NCBI GenBank assembly: GCA_027214125.1
Contig: JAPWHF010000017.1
Coordinates: 1 to 64,000, forward strand
Reading direction: 5' to 3'
Length of the DNA: 64,000 bases
DNA from: Zoogloeaceae bacterium G21618-S1
GTDB lineage: Bacteria > Pseudomonadota > Gammaproteobacteria > Burkholderiales > Rhodocyclaceae
The notes beneath the pieces are model-generated. The model was given only the letters and a program-made list of their open reading frames with translations. It was not told the DNA's origin and made no database searches. Each line of letters starts with the position of its first letter. Position 1 is the stretch's first letter. Both the position numbers and the translations under genes were made by a program. Below are positions 25,357 to 33,340 of the stretch, one piece after another.

Positions 25357-26222
25357 AACTCGCGCTCGGCACAGTCCAGTTCGGGCTTAACTATGGTGTG
25401 GCAAACGCAGCGGGCATGGTCTCGCAGGCGGAGGCATCCAGAGTTCTGGCGTTGGCTCGGGAAAGCGGAATCGACACTCTGGATACCGCCGCAGCCTACG
25501 GCGAAAGCGAGTCAGTTCTGGGGGCCATTAACGTCGATGGTTGGCATGTTGTCTCGAAGATGCCGCCTCAGATTCAAGAGGGCATGTCCGTTGCAGACTG
25601 GACGATGGAGTCTGTAAACAACTCACTTGCCAGACTGCGCCAACGGAATCTGTACGGAATTCTTTTGCATCGCCCATCCCAGCTGCTGGGGGCGGGCGGT
25701 GATGCAATCTACCGAACTCTGCAGAGACTTAAATGCGATGGGGTTGTCTCCAAGATTGGCATATCGATCTATGATCCGGAGGAGTTGGATAACCTGTCCC
25801 GAAACTTCGATTTTGACCTTGTGCAAGCACCGTTGAGCGTTGTGGATCGGCGCCTCGTTACTTCGGGATGGATGAGTCGGTTGGCAGATAGAGGCATCGA
25901 ACTGCATGTCCGGTCTGCGTTCTTGCAGGGATTGCTATTGATGGGAGAAGCCGACCGCCCACAGAAGTTCGGTCGTTGGCAAAGCTTGTGGCGGGACTGG
26001 CATGCTTGGCTGGATGAATCGGGTATCTCCGCAGCCGAAGCATGCGTACGCTATGCCTTATCCCACGTAGAGGTTGGGAGAGTTGTTGTTGGGGTTCAAT
26101 CCCATTATCAGTTGGCAGAGATTGTTTCTGCTGCATCCCGGGGGGGGGTTGAAGTTCCTCCTCACCTGAGTGCCGATTCAGAAGACCTTCTGAATCCTGC
26201 GCGCTGGCCCTCTCTTGAGTGA
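25353..26222 (+). CDS. Aldo/keto reductase family protein of the nonulosonate block
   Basis: A 289-residue AKR. The TTG start 25353 overlaps the pseC stop (TTGA). AKR features are LGTVQFGLNYGVAN, catalytic Asp/Tyr in TLDTAAAYGESE, VVSKMP (Lys), LLHRPSQLL (His), KIGISIYDPEEL, and the C-terminal VVVGVQSHYQLAEIV. AKRs of this sort recur in pseudaminic/legionaminic clusters but their step is not established. Base composition drops from here to about 30.5 kb. A run of nine G (26140-26148) lies near codon 263. Confidence 0.82.
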   Translation: MKLALGTVQFGLNYGVANAAGMVSQAEASRVLALARESGIDTLDTAAAYGESESVLGAINVDGWHVVSKMPPQIQEGMSVADWTMESVNNSLARLRQRNLYGILLHRPSQLLGAGGDAIYRTLQRLKCDGVVSKIGISIYDPEELDNLSRNFDFDLVQAPLSVVDRRLVTSGWMSRLADRGIELHVRSAFLQGLLLMGEADRPQKFGRWQSLWRDWHAWLDESGISAAEACVRYALSHVEVGRVVVGVQSHYQLAEIVSAASRGGVEVPPHLSADSEDLLNPARWPSLE

Positions 26223-26249
26223 TGCGTTGATGCTCAGCCGGTTCCCATC

Positions 26250-27293
26250 GTGAATGCACTTTTGCAAAAGCCCGGACTGCTCGTGGACGAAGGCAGGGCC
26301 GATCTCCTGCTTATCGTGCGGGGCATTGCTGCGTTGAGCGTCGTTCTCTGGCATGCTGGTGGGTATCTGGGGCCTTACCCTGCTTGGATGAACATTCCCG
26401 GCCGCACGGCCGTGTGGCTGTTCTTTGGCATTTCCGGCTACGTGATTGCCTACGGATTCGTTCATGGGCGCTACAAGGTGAATGCGAGTGATTTAGTAGA
26501 TTTCTACATCAACCGGGCCTTGCGTATCTACCCGATTTTTCTGACATTGACGCTCTTGGGGTGGGTAACCGAAACGATCCGGGCGGGTTCCAGCCCCCTG
26601 TCGCTGGGAGGCATCCCTTCTCAGTTTCTTGCGATTCAGTTTGACCAGGATTACATCCTGAACGGTGTTTTCTGGACGTTGGGTATCGAACTGCATTTCT
26701 ACCTTTTAGCACCATTACTCGTCATACCGTTGCTCAGTGATCGGCGAGCCCAGTACTTCTGGATTCCCGTGGTTTTGTATTCTGCTTCGATTGTCTGGAG
26801 TATTTATGCCTTCAAGAAGCTCGGATGGTCGTTTGATGGACGCAATATTGTTGCCTGCCTCCCGCATTTTCTTGCGGGCATGATTGCTTGCAGAATGACG
26901 GCGCACACTCGGTCGCACAATTCCCGATTTAGGTGGGCTTTTGCGTCGGCGATTGCGCTGATAGTGACGACGAATCTTCTTTACCACCTTTATCCGAAAT
27001 ATTTCTGGTCGCCCATAGGGGTCGTTCTTACCGATGTTGCCATTGTCTCGCTGGTCATTGCTCATGCCAGCTGGGCTGGAGGGAAATCGACTGCTGTCGC
27101 TGTGCTTACGATGCTGGGCACATTGTCATATGGCCTTTATGCTTGGCATGGCTATTGGATGAAAACCTTACCCGACCTGGTGAACCATGTCGTGGTTCTG
27201 GCGGGGCTCTCGTTGTTTTCGGCATACGTAACGTATCGATGCGTAGAGATTCCTGCCCTGCGATTTAAGCGGGTGCACATTGCCAGGTACTGA
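26250..27293 (+). CDS. Acyltransferase 3 family (OafA-like) membrane O-acyltransferase
   Basis: A 347-residue multi-pass membrane protein, GTG start 26250. The N-terminal motif SVVLWHAGGYLGPY carries the conserved His of the acyltransferase-3 family, followed by RTAVWLFFGISGYVIAYGF, INRALRIYPIF and FWTLGIELHFYLLAPLLV. About ten hydrophobic segments are visible. Such proteins add acetyl or other acyl groups to O-antigen, capsule or lipid-linked sugars. Hand counts of three 60-base lines in it give 83 of 180 G+C (46%), far lower than neighbouring genes. Confidence 0.88.
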   Translation: MNALLQKPGLLVDEGRADLLLIVRGIAALSVVLWHAGGYLGPYPAWMNIPGRTAVWLFFGISGYVIAYGFVHGRYKVNASDLVDFYINRALRIYPIFLTLTLLGWVTETIRAGSSPLSLGGIPSQFLAIQFDQDYILNGVFWTLGIELHFYLLAPLLVIPLLSDRRAQYFWIPVVLYSASIVWSIYAFKKLGWSFDGRNIVACLPHFLAGMIACRMTAHTRSHNSRFRWAFASAIALIVTTNLLYHLYPKYFWSPIGVVLTDVAIVSLVIAHASWAGGKSTAVAVLTMLGTLSYGLYAWHGYWMKTLPDLVNHVVVLAGLSLFSAYVTYRCVEIPALRFKRVHIARY

Positions 27294-27326
27294 CCGGACG
27301 TATCAAACATATAGGAGGTTCGTGAG

Positions 27327-28328
27327 ATGAAGGTTCAGATCGTTGCTGAGCTTGCCCAGGGTTTCGAAGGGCGCCCTGAGCAAGCTCGTCTTCTGTTGCG
27401 CGCCGCTGCTGCAGCTGGCGCGGACGCGGCGAAATACCAGCTTGTATACGCCGATGAGCTTGCGACTCCCGATTACAAGTACTACGACTTGTTCCGCTCG
27501 TTGGAGATGGCGGACGACGTCTGGTCCGGACTCTCGTCATATGCGAGAGAGCAGGACATAGAGCTTCATCTGGATATCTTCGGTTCGCGCAGCCTTGCAC
27601 TTGCGGAGAAAATTGGCGCTAGGGCCATCAAGCTGCACGGTACTGATATCGCGAATATCGGGCTGCTTGACGAGGTGGCGCAGAGCTCGATGCAGAAAGT
27701 ATTCTTAGGTGCGGGAGGTGCTCATCTATCGGAAATCGAGGAAGCCGTCTCGCGACTGCCCGGCAAGAAAGTAGTTGTTCTACTGGGGTTTCAGGGGTAT
27801 CCGACACCGACGGAAACTAACCAGATTGCCCGGGTTGGTTTCTTATGCAATTGGTTTCGTTCTGCTCGCGAAAGTGTTGAGCTAGGCTTCGCTGACCATG
27901 CGGCACCGGATAGTCCACTTAAGTATGCACTCGCTGCGGCCGCGCTCGGTGCAGGTGCGACAGTGATTGAAAAGCATTTGACACTCGGCAAGGCAATGAT
28001 GCTCGAGGATCACGAATCAGCACTGAATCCGGATGAATTCAAGGAATTCAGCCACGTCATGCGAGATTGTGTGGCTGCGCTTGGCGAGGTAGATGACAGC
28101 AACGGCTTCGGTATGGCCGAGGCTGAGGATGCTTATCGCAGGACGATTCGCCGTCATGTTGTGGCCGCCAAAGCGATACCGGAAGGCACGGTGCTTTCCC
28201 CGGCCGATCTAGTACTGAAACGGACGGCGGCTGAGCAGCCAATCACCAATTTGAACGATGTGTACCAGAAAAGGACGTCCCGGGCCGTAGCGCCTAATCA
28301 GGCGCTGCTGGTCGACGATATCAAGTAG
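27327..28328 (+). CDS. Divergent NeuB-family sugar-acid synthase
   Basis: A 333-residue protein with a NeuB-type TIM barrel (~1-250) and a C-terminal SAF/antifreeze-like domain (VVAAKAIPEGTVLSPADL). NeuB enzymes join phosphoenolpyruvate to an N-acylated hexose to make nine-carbon acids. Family marks: AELAQGFEGRPEQAR at the start (standard: E-x-x-x-NHxG), GYPTPTETNQI, LGFADHA and VIEKHLTL. The usual Cys before YPTP and the N-terminal Asn-His are replaced here, and the spacing is altered, so it is a distinct branch. AGGAGG precedes ATG 27327. It pairs with the SpsF-like cytidylyltransferase next door. PseI at 34.3 kb is the orthodox synthase. Confidence 0.78.
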   Translation: MKVQIVAELAQGFEGRPEQARLLLRAAAAAGADAAKYQLVYADELATPDYKYYDLFRSLEMADDVWSGLSSYAREQDIELHLDIFGSRSLALAEKIGARAIKLHGTDIANIGLLDEVAQSSMQKVFLGAGGAHLSEIEEAVSRLPGKKVVVLLGFQGYPTPTETNQIARVGFLCNWFRSARESVELGFADHAAPDSPLKYALAAAALGAGATVIEKHLTLGKAMMLEDHESALNPDEFKEFSHVMRDCVAALGEVDDSNGFGMAEAEDAYRRTIRRHVVAAKAIPEGTVLSPADLVLKRTAAEQPITNLNDVYQKRTSRAVAPNQALLVDDIK

Positions 28329-28347
28329 GAATAGGAAGGAGATCGTC

Positions 28348-29100
28348 ATGAAACGCCGCCTCGTTGCCGCCATCGCATGTCGTAATCAAGGTTCTCGCCT
28401 GTACGGTAAGCCGCTTCAGAACCTCGATGTTTCGGAGTCGATTCGAATCATTGACAACATCATCGCCTGTCTCGAATCTCTCCCCTGTATCGATGAGATC
28501 GTGTTGGGCATATCCGAAGGCGTCGACAACGAGGCGTTCAAGGAAGTCGCCCGTTCGAAGGGCGTACGTTATGTGATTGGCGACCAGATCGATGTCCTTT
28601 CGAGGTTGGTGGCCTGCGGCCAACTTGCCGGTGCGACGGATGTCTTTCGGGTGACCAGCGAGTCGCCCTTCCTGTATTTTGAGGAGGTCGAGGAGCTTTG
28701 GAGGCTGCATCAAAAGCAGTCGTTCGACGCTACGTTCATGGATGAGGTTATTGACGGTTGTGGCTTCGAAATCATCCGGCTGGAGGCGCTTGAGTGCTCG
28801 CATACAAATGGCGATCACCGGCATCGATCCGAGTTATGCACCCTTTACATTCGCGAGCATCTGGCCGATTTCAAGGTTCATAAGGCGCCGCCGCCGCCGA
28901 CGCTCGTGCGAAAGGATCTTCGGCTTACCGTTGACAACCCGGAAGATCTCGCTGTCTGTCGGATCGTCTACGGCGTATTCAAAGATCTTGCCCCACGAAT
29001 TCCCGTCGCGGAGATTGTTGCCTTTCTCGATGCAAATCCCAAGTTGATAGAGTGGATTGCGCCCTACACCGAGGCAGGTTACTCGACGATGTATCGCTGA
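28348..29100 (+). CDS. SpsF/NeuA-like cytidylyltransferase
   Basis: A 250-residue nucleotidyltransferase. The N-terminal AIACRNQGSRLYGKPLQNL is the cytidylyltransferase signature (R..GSRL.GKPL), followed by IVLGISEGVDNEAFKEVA, FRVTSESPF (metal/sugar site) and LRLTVDNPEDLAV, typical of the SpsF subfamily used for CMP-activation of sugar acids in flagellin and coat glycosylation. GGAAGGAG precedes the start. It likely activates the product of the preceding synthase and/or pseudaminic acid, since no other PseF-like gene is in this block. Confidence 0.8.
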   Translation: MKRRLVAAIACRNQGSRLYGKPLQNLDVSESIRIIDNIIACLESLPCIDEIVLGISEGVDNEAFKEVARSKGVRYVIGDQIDVLSRLVACGQLAGATDVFRVTSESPFLYFEEVEELWRLHQKQSFDATFMDEVIDGCGFEIIRLEALECSHTNGDHRHRSELCTLYIREHLADFKVHKAPPPPTLVRKDLRLTVDNPEDLAVCRIVYGVFKDLAPRIPVAEIVAFLDANPKLIEWIAPYTEAGYSTMYR

Positions 29101-29146
29101 TTGCTGCCTACTAACAGTTGCAAGCGGTCGCTTGAGATAAATAGAA

Positions 29147-30484
29147 ATGAAATCAAACGAGAGAATTACTAACTTCGTGAAATCGCGGCAGTTTTCCGCC
29201 GATATACATGGGCTGATTCCCGGGGGGGCGCATACATACTCGAAGGGGGATGATCAGTTTCCTACCAATGCACCCGCTGCGATATCTCACGGCAAAGGCG
29301 CACATGTGTGGGATCTGGATGGCAACGAGTTTATCGATTGCAGCATGGGACTAACCTCGGTTTGTATTGGGCATGGATACGAGCCGGTGGCCGAGGCCGT
29401 ATGCGAGGCAGCATTTCAGGGAACGAACTTCCAGCGACCGGCCGCAATGGAGTTAGAGGCTGCGCGCCTCTTCCTGGATACCGTTCAATCGGGAGACATG
29501 GTCAAGTTCGCCAAGAACGGATCGACGGTGACGACGGCTGCTGTCAAGCTGGCGCGGGCCTTTACCGGACGAAGCCGAGTCGCAATCGCACGGGAACATA
29601 ACTTCTTTAGCTATGACGATTGGTTTATCGTAACCACGCTTTGCGATCGTGGCATACCATCAAGAATGCGGGAAATGACCGCCGCGTTCAGCTACAACGA
29701 TTATGAATCGGTGGAAGACCTGTTGAAAGACAACGATCACGATATTGCATGTCTGATCATGGAACCGGTGAAATTCGACCCGCCAAGGGACGACTTTCTC
29801 CAGAAGGTTGCCGCCCTGTGCAAGGACCGGGGTGTGCTGCTCATCCTCGATGAGATGATTTCGGGGTTCAAGTGGAGTCTGCAAGGGGCTCAAAACTTCT
29901 ATGGCGTCAAACCCGACCTGTCGACCTGGGGCAAAGGGATCGCCAATGGGTTTTCCGCCTGTGCCCTGACGGGGCGGGCGGAAATCATGGAATTGGGCGG
30001 TATCCGGAGACAGGGGGATGACAAGCTGTTCCTTATCTCGACGACGCATGGCGCTGAAACGACGGGGCTGGCGGCAATGATGGCGACGATTCGCGAGTTC
30101 GAGAAGCACGACATGATTTCGGGTAACTGGGAACGTGGCGAGGTGCTCAAGTCGCGGCTTGACGGAGTTATCAATAGCAACGGGCTGGAAAGTAATCTTC
30201 AGTTGATCGGTTATTCGTGCCTATTTGCGTTGATTTGCAAGAATCCTGACGGTGCCCCAGACGACAGATTTCGCACTTTGATGATGCAGGAGATGATTTC
30301 GAATGGAGCGCTTTTCCAGGGGCTTTTTTATCCAACTTGGTCGCACCAGCAGCCAGAAATAGACATTTTGGTTCGTGCGTTTGAAAACGCATGCTTGGTT
30401 TATCGCTCCGCAATTGATAGTGGAGCGACCGACGACTTCCTGATTGGGCCGGCGGCAAAACCGGTTTTCCGGAAAAAAATATAG
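29147..30484 (+). CDS. Class III PLP aminotransferase (glutamate-1-semialdehyde aminomutase-like)
   Basis: A 445-residue class III aminotransferase. It has IPGGAHTYSKGDDQFP near the N-terminus, KGAHVWDLDGNEFIDCSMG, FAKNGSTVTTAAVKLARAFT (PLP phosphate site), ILDEMISGFKW, and the PLP lysine K263 in LSTWGKGIANGFS. It resembles GSA-aminomutase-like enzymes found in sugar-acid and flagellin-glycan clusters rather than HemL itself. A role in making an amino sugar acid or an amino acyl substituent is likely. GC is lower than the locus average. Confidence 0.85.
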   Translation: MKSNERITNFVKSRQFSADIHGLIPGGAHTYSKGDDQFPTNAPAAISHGKGAHVWDLDGNEFIDCSMGLTSVCIGHGYEPVAEAVCEAAFQGTNFQRPAAMELEAARLFLDTVQSGDMVKFAKNGSTVTTAAVKLARAFTGRSRVAIAREHNFFSYDDWFIVTTLCDRGIPSRMREMTAAFSYNDYESVEDLLKDNDHDIACLIMEPVKFDPPRDDFLQKVAALCKDRGVLLILDEMISGFKWSLQGAQNFYGVKPDLSTWGKGIANGFSACALTGRAEIMELGGIRRQGDDKLFLISTTHGAETTGLAAMMATIREFEKHDMISGNWERGEVLKSRLDGVINSNGLESNLQLIGYSCLFALICKNPDGAPDDRFRTLMMQEMISNGALFQGLFYPTWSHQQPEIDILVRAFENACLVYRSAIDSGATDDFLIGPAAKPVFRKKI

Positions 30485-30553
30485 ATATGTCGGATGCCTG
30501 CGTCGACTTGATGGCTTTCCAATACTGATTTTTTGATCTGGGTGCTTCTTTAG

Positions 30554-31633
30554 ATGTCGAGTATGCATGTGGTGTTCAGGGTTGACGCATCGGTAGCCAT
30601 AGGGACTGGCCACTTGATGCGGTGTCTGACATTGGCAGATGCGATGAAACCGCAGAACATTCAGGTTACGTTTGTATGTCGAAAGAGCCCCGGTTCGATA
30701 GTGGAGTTGATTGGTTGCAGAGGCTATCAGTGTGTGTGCCTTGACGGACCAATAGGTAGCGTGGAAGCAGATGCAGAGGAAACTACTGCAGCATTACTCA
30801 GCAGCGTCGCCGGTGGAGTTTGTTGGCTTGTCGTTGATCACTATGGCCTCGATGCCCGATGGGAAGCCCTCATGCGACCGGTCGCCCGCAAGATCATGGT
30901 GATCGATGACCTTGCCAACCGCGCGCATGACTGCGACCTCCTGCTCGATCAGAATTTCTATGCCGGATTCGAGTCGCGTTATGTGGGGCGTGTCGCCGAT
31001 TCTACGCGGTGTCTGCTCGGGCCTGCGCATGTGTTGCTGCGCCCCGAATTCCTGGAAGCGTGCAGGGGGCTGAGACGTAGGGATGGAACCGTTAGACGGA
31101 TCCTCGTCTTTTTCGGCGGCTCTGATCCGACCAACCAGACCCTGCGCGTCCTGACGGGCATCGACGCTCTGCAGCGACCCGATATTCGCGTCGACGCCGT
31201 CGTCGGAAGCGCCAATCCGCACCGGGAGGATGTTCGGGTGTTCTGCGATTCCCGTCCGTGGGCGAGCTTTCACTGCCAGATCCCGAACATGGCCGAATTG
31301 ATTGCGGCGGCCGATCTGGGCGTTGGCGCCGGGGGCGCGGCCATGTGGGAGCGCTGTGCATTGGGGCTGCCGACCCTGACCGTGGTGTTTGCCGACAATC
31401 AGCTTCAAACGACGCAAGACGTCGCACAGACGGGGGCGATCGACTACCTCGGCTGGGCCAGCAATCTGTCCTCTGCTGACTATGCTGCGGCAATCCGCGG
31501 CTTGCTGGATCGGCCGGATGATCTCGTCGCCATGTCCACCGAGGCGTTAAAATTGATCGACGCGTCCAATAACGGGGCCGAGTTGGTCATCCGCGCCATG
31601 AATGAAGTCACGAATGCGAGGTTAAGCGGCTGA
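30554..31633 (+). CDS. pseG: UDP-2,4-diacetamido-2,4,6-trideoxy-beta-L-altropyranose hydrolase
   Basis: A 359-residue PseG-type GT-B-fold hydrolase that removes UDP from the diacetamido sugar before PseI. Signature: VFRVDASVAIGTGHLMRCL at the N-terminus, VVDHYGLDARWE, VIDDLANRAHDCDLLLDQN, ILVFFGGSDPTN and GVGAGGAAMWERCALGLP. The stop overlaps the next ATG by one base (TGATG). Upstream 69 nt are non-coding and end without a strong ribosome-binding site. Confidence 0.92.
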   Translation: MSSMHVVFRVDASVAIGTGHLMRCLTLADAMKPQNIQVTFVCRKSPGSIVELIGCRGYQCVCLDGPIGSVEADAEETTAALLSSVAGGVCWLVVDHYGLDARWEALMRPVARKIMVIDDLANRAHDCDLLLDQNFYAGFESRYVGRVADSTRCLLGPAHVLLRPEFLEACRGLRRRDGTVRRILVFFGGSDPTNQTLRVLTGIDALQRPDIRVDAVVGSANPHREDVRVFCDSRPWASFHCQIPNMAELIAAADLGVGAGGAAMWERCALGLPTLTVVFADNQLQTTQDVAQTGAIDYLGWASNLSSADYAAAIRGLLDRPDDLVAMSTEALKLIDASNNGAELVIRAMNEVTNARLSG

Positions 31634-32514
31634 TGGATACGAGGCTTACGCAACATCCGCTCGGTTTCTGGACGCTGGCCGACAAGCCGAGCGCCGAGGC
31701 GCTCAGCGATTACTATGCCAACAAGTATTACCAGCAGGCCTGCGGCAGCTACGAGCTCCAGTACAGCGACGAGGAGCGGGCCTATTTCCGGGCGAAGCTT
31801 GCGCAGCGTCATGCCGTGCTTCAACGCATCGCCCCTCAAGGGCGCACGATGCTGGATGTGGGGTGTGGCGAAGGTTTTGCCCTGGCCTATTTTCGTGAGC
31901 AAGGCTGGTCCGTAAAAGGCTTCGATTTCAGCGCAGCCGGTGTTGAGTCCCAGAATCCCGCTTGCCGGGATGCGCTGGTCGCCGGCGATGTCTTCGCGCT
32001 GCTCGATGCGGAGATCGCGGCGGGCCGAAAGTATGACGTCGTCTGGTTGCAGAACGTGCTCGAACATGTCCTTGATCCGGTGGCGCTGCTCGTCTCCCTG
32101 AAGTCGCTGCTCTCGCAAGAAGGCGTTGCGGTGATAACCGTGCCCAACGATTTTTCGGCGCTGCAGCGAGAGGCGCTTTCGCAGGGGCATATTGATCAGG
32201 AATTCTGGGTCGCGCTGCCGGATCATCTGTCCTACTTTGACCATGTGTCGTTGCCAGCGACGGCCAAAGGCACGGGCTGGGATTGCGTGGAATTGCTCGG
32301 CGATTTTCCGATCGACTGGTTTCTGTTTCACAGCGGCTCGAACTATGTGCGAGACAGAACGCTGGGCAAGGCGGCCCATCGGGCGCGTGTTCAACTCGAA
32401 AATCTGATTCATCGTCAGCCGACGGACGCCGTGCTCGAGTTCTGGGCCGCTGCCGGTCGGCTGGGGATTGGTCGAGATTTAACATGCTTTCTCAAGCACT
32501 CGGCGGAACCATGA
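31633..32514 (+). CDS. Class I SAM-dependent methyltransferase
   Basis: A 293-residue methyltransferase with SAM motif I TMLDVGCGEGFALAYF, acidic loop VKGFDFSAAGVESQN, and VVWLQNVLEHVLDPVALLVS (motif II type, the 'LEH' version of small-molecule methyltransferases). No zinc-binding N-terminus is visible. It probably methylates a sugar or nucleotide sugar. It overlaps pseG (TGATG) and a 43-codon reading frame (ATGA). Confidence 0.85.
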   Translation: MDTRLTQHPLGFWTLADKPSAEALSDYYANKYYQQACGSYELQYSDEERAYFRAKLAQRHAVLQRIAPQGRTMLDVGCGEGFALAYFREQGWSVKGFDFSAAGVESQNPACRDALVAGDVFALLDAEIAAGRKYDVVWLQNVLEHVLDPVALLVSLKSLLSQEGVAVITVPNDFSALQREALSQGHIDQEFWVALPDHLSYFDHVSLPATAKGTGWDCVELLGDFPIDWFLFHSGSNYVRDRTLGKAAHRARVQLENLIHRQPTDAVLEFWAAAGRLGIGRDLTCFLKHSAEP

Positions 32515-32642
32515 ATCCCGGATCGGTGCTGGGCGCGGATGCAGGAGCGACCAAGATCTTGCATGATTCCTCACCAGAGCTGCCTCAGGCGAGCGGCTTC
32601 AGCGTCGTGCGCGGAGACAGGCGCGCCGAGCTGACGCAATGA
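32511..32642 (+). CDS. Small 43-residue predicted protein, translationally coupled at both ends
   Basis: ATG 32511 overlaps the methyltransferase stop (ATGA at 32511-32514) and its TGA (32640-32642) overlaps the phosphoesterase ATG 32639 (again ATGA). It fills exactly the only otherwise empty gap of this stretch, and the junction style is the same as for most genes around it. The product (MNPGSVLGADAGATKILHD... to ...RGDRRAELTQ) has no membrane segment or motif I recognise. It could be a true small protein, a coupling leader for the phosphoesterase, or a decayed remnant. No function is proposed. Confidence 0.5.
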   Translation: MNPGSVLGADAGATKILHDSSPELPQASGFSVVRGDRRAELTQ

Positions 32643-33340
32643 AATTGGCCTTGCTCGGCGATATCCACGCCAATTCCCTCGCGCTTGAGGCGGTTCTGGA
32701 CGCCGCCACTCGCGCGCAAGCGGATGCGCTGCTGCTGACCGGTGATCTGGTCGGGTACTATTTTTCTCCCAAGGCCGTCCTTGAGTTGCTCGAGCCGTGG
32801 ACAAAATACATGGTGCGCGGTAATCACGAAGAGATGCTGTGCCAGTCCCGCCGCGACCCGGAAGCGCTTGCGGCGGTCGGTCGTCGCTATGGGTCCGGAA
32901 TCGAAGTGGCGATCGCGCAGCTTACCGCTGCTGAGGTCGACGCGCTGTGCCGCCTGCCGCATCCTCTGCCGCTCGCGTTCGACGGTCGAAAGATTCTCTT
33001 GTGTCACGGGGCGCCTCACGACCTCGATTGTTATGTCTATCCTGACGGCGACCTGGCTGCGTTTGATGTGCCTGCGCTGACCGAATTCGATTTGGTGGTG
33101 ACCGGACACACGCACTACCCGATGCGGCGCGTTCTTGGAGAGAAGACATTGCTCATCAATCCAGGCTCGGTGGGCCAGCCGCGTAATCATCAGCCGGGAG
33201 CGCATTGGGCGCTTTACGATACCGGGAGCGGGGAGGTGTCGTTTCACTGCGAGCGTTATGATTACGGCCCGCTTCAGGCTGAGGCACGAAGACGGAATCC
33301 GGAGTTGCCTTACTTGGCAGATGTATTGGGACGGACATGA
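32639..33340 (+). CDS. Calcineurin-like metallophosphoesterase (YfcE/ MJ0936-type)
   Basis: A 233-residue metallophosphoesterase with all five metal-binding blocks in order: LLGDIHANSLALEAV, LTGDLVGYY, VRGNHEEM, LCHGAPHDLD and VTGHTHYPM, followed by INPGSVGQPRN. This type hydrolyses small phosphodiesters or phosphomonoesters in the cytoplasm. Its place between the methyltransferase and ATP-grasp/pseI genes, with ATGA junctions, points to a step on a sugar phosphate or nucleotide sugar, but no substrate can be named. Confidence 0.87.
   Translation: MKLALLGDIHANSLALEAVLDAATRAQADALLLTGDLVGYYFSPKAVLELLEPWTKYMVRGNHEEMLCQSRRDPEALAAVGRRYGSGIEVAIAQLTAAEVDALCRLPHPLPLAFDGRKILLCHGAPHDLDCYVYPDGDLAAFDVPALTEFDLVVTGHTHYPMRRVLGEKTLLINPGSVGQPRNHQPGAHWALYDTGSGEVSFHCERYDYGPLQAEARRRNPELPYLADVLGRT

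Noticed and set aside
29147-30484. hemL (glutamate-1-semialdehyde aminomutase) of haem synthesis
   Set aside because: The core resembles the fold family, but the N-terminal sequence and glycan-locus setting fit the cluster-associated aminotransferase branch.
30487-30528. Tiny frame between the class III aminotransferase and pseG
   Set aside because: Only 13 codons, with no coupling to either neighbour and no ribosome-binding site.
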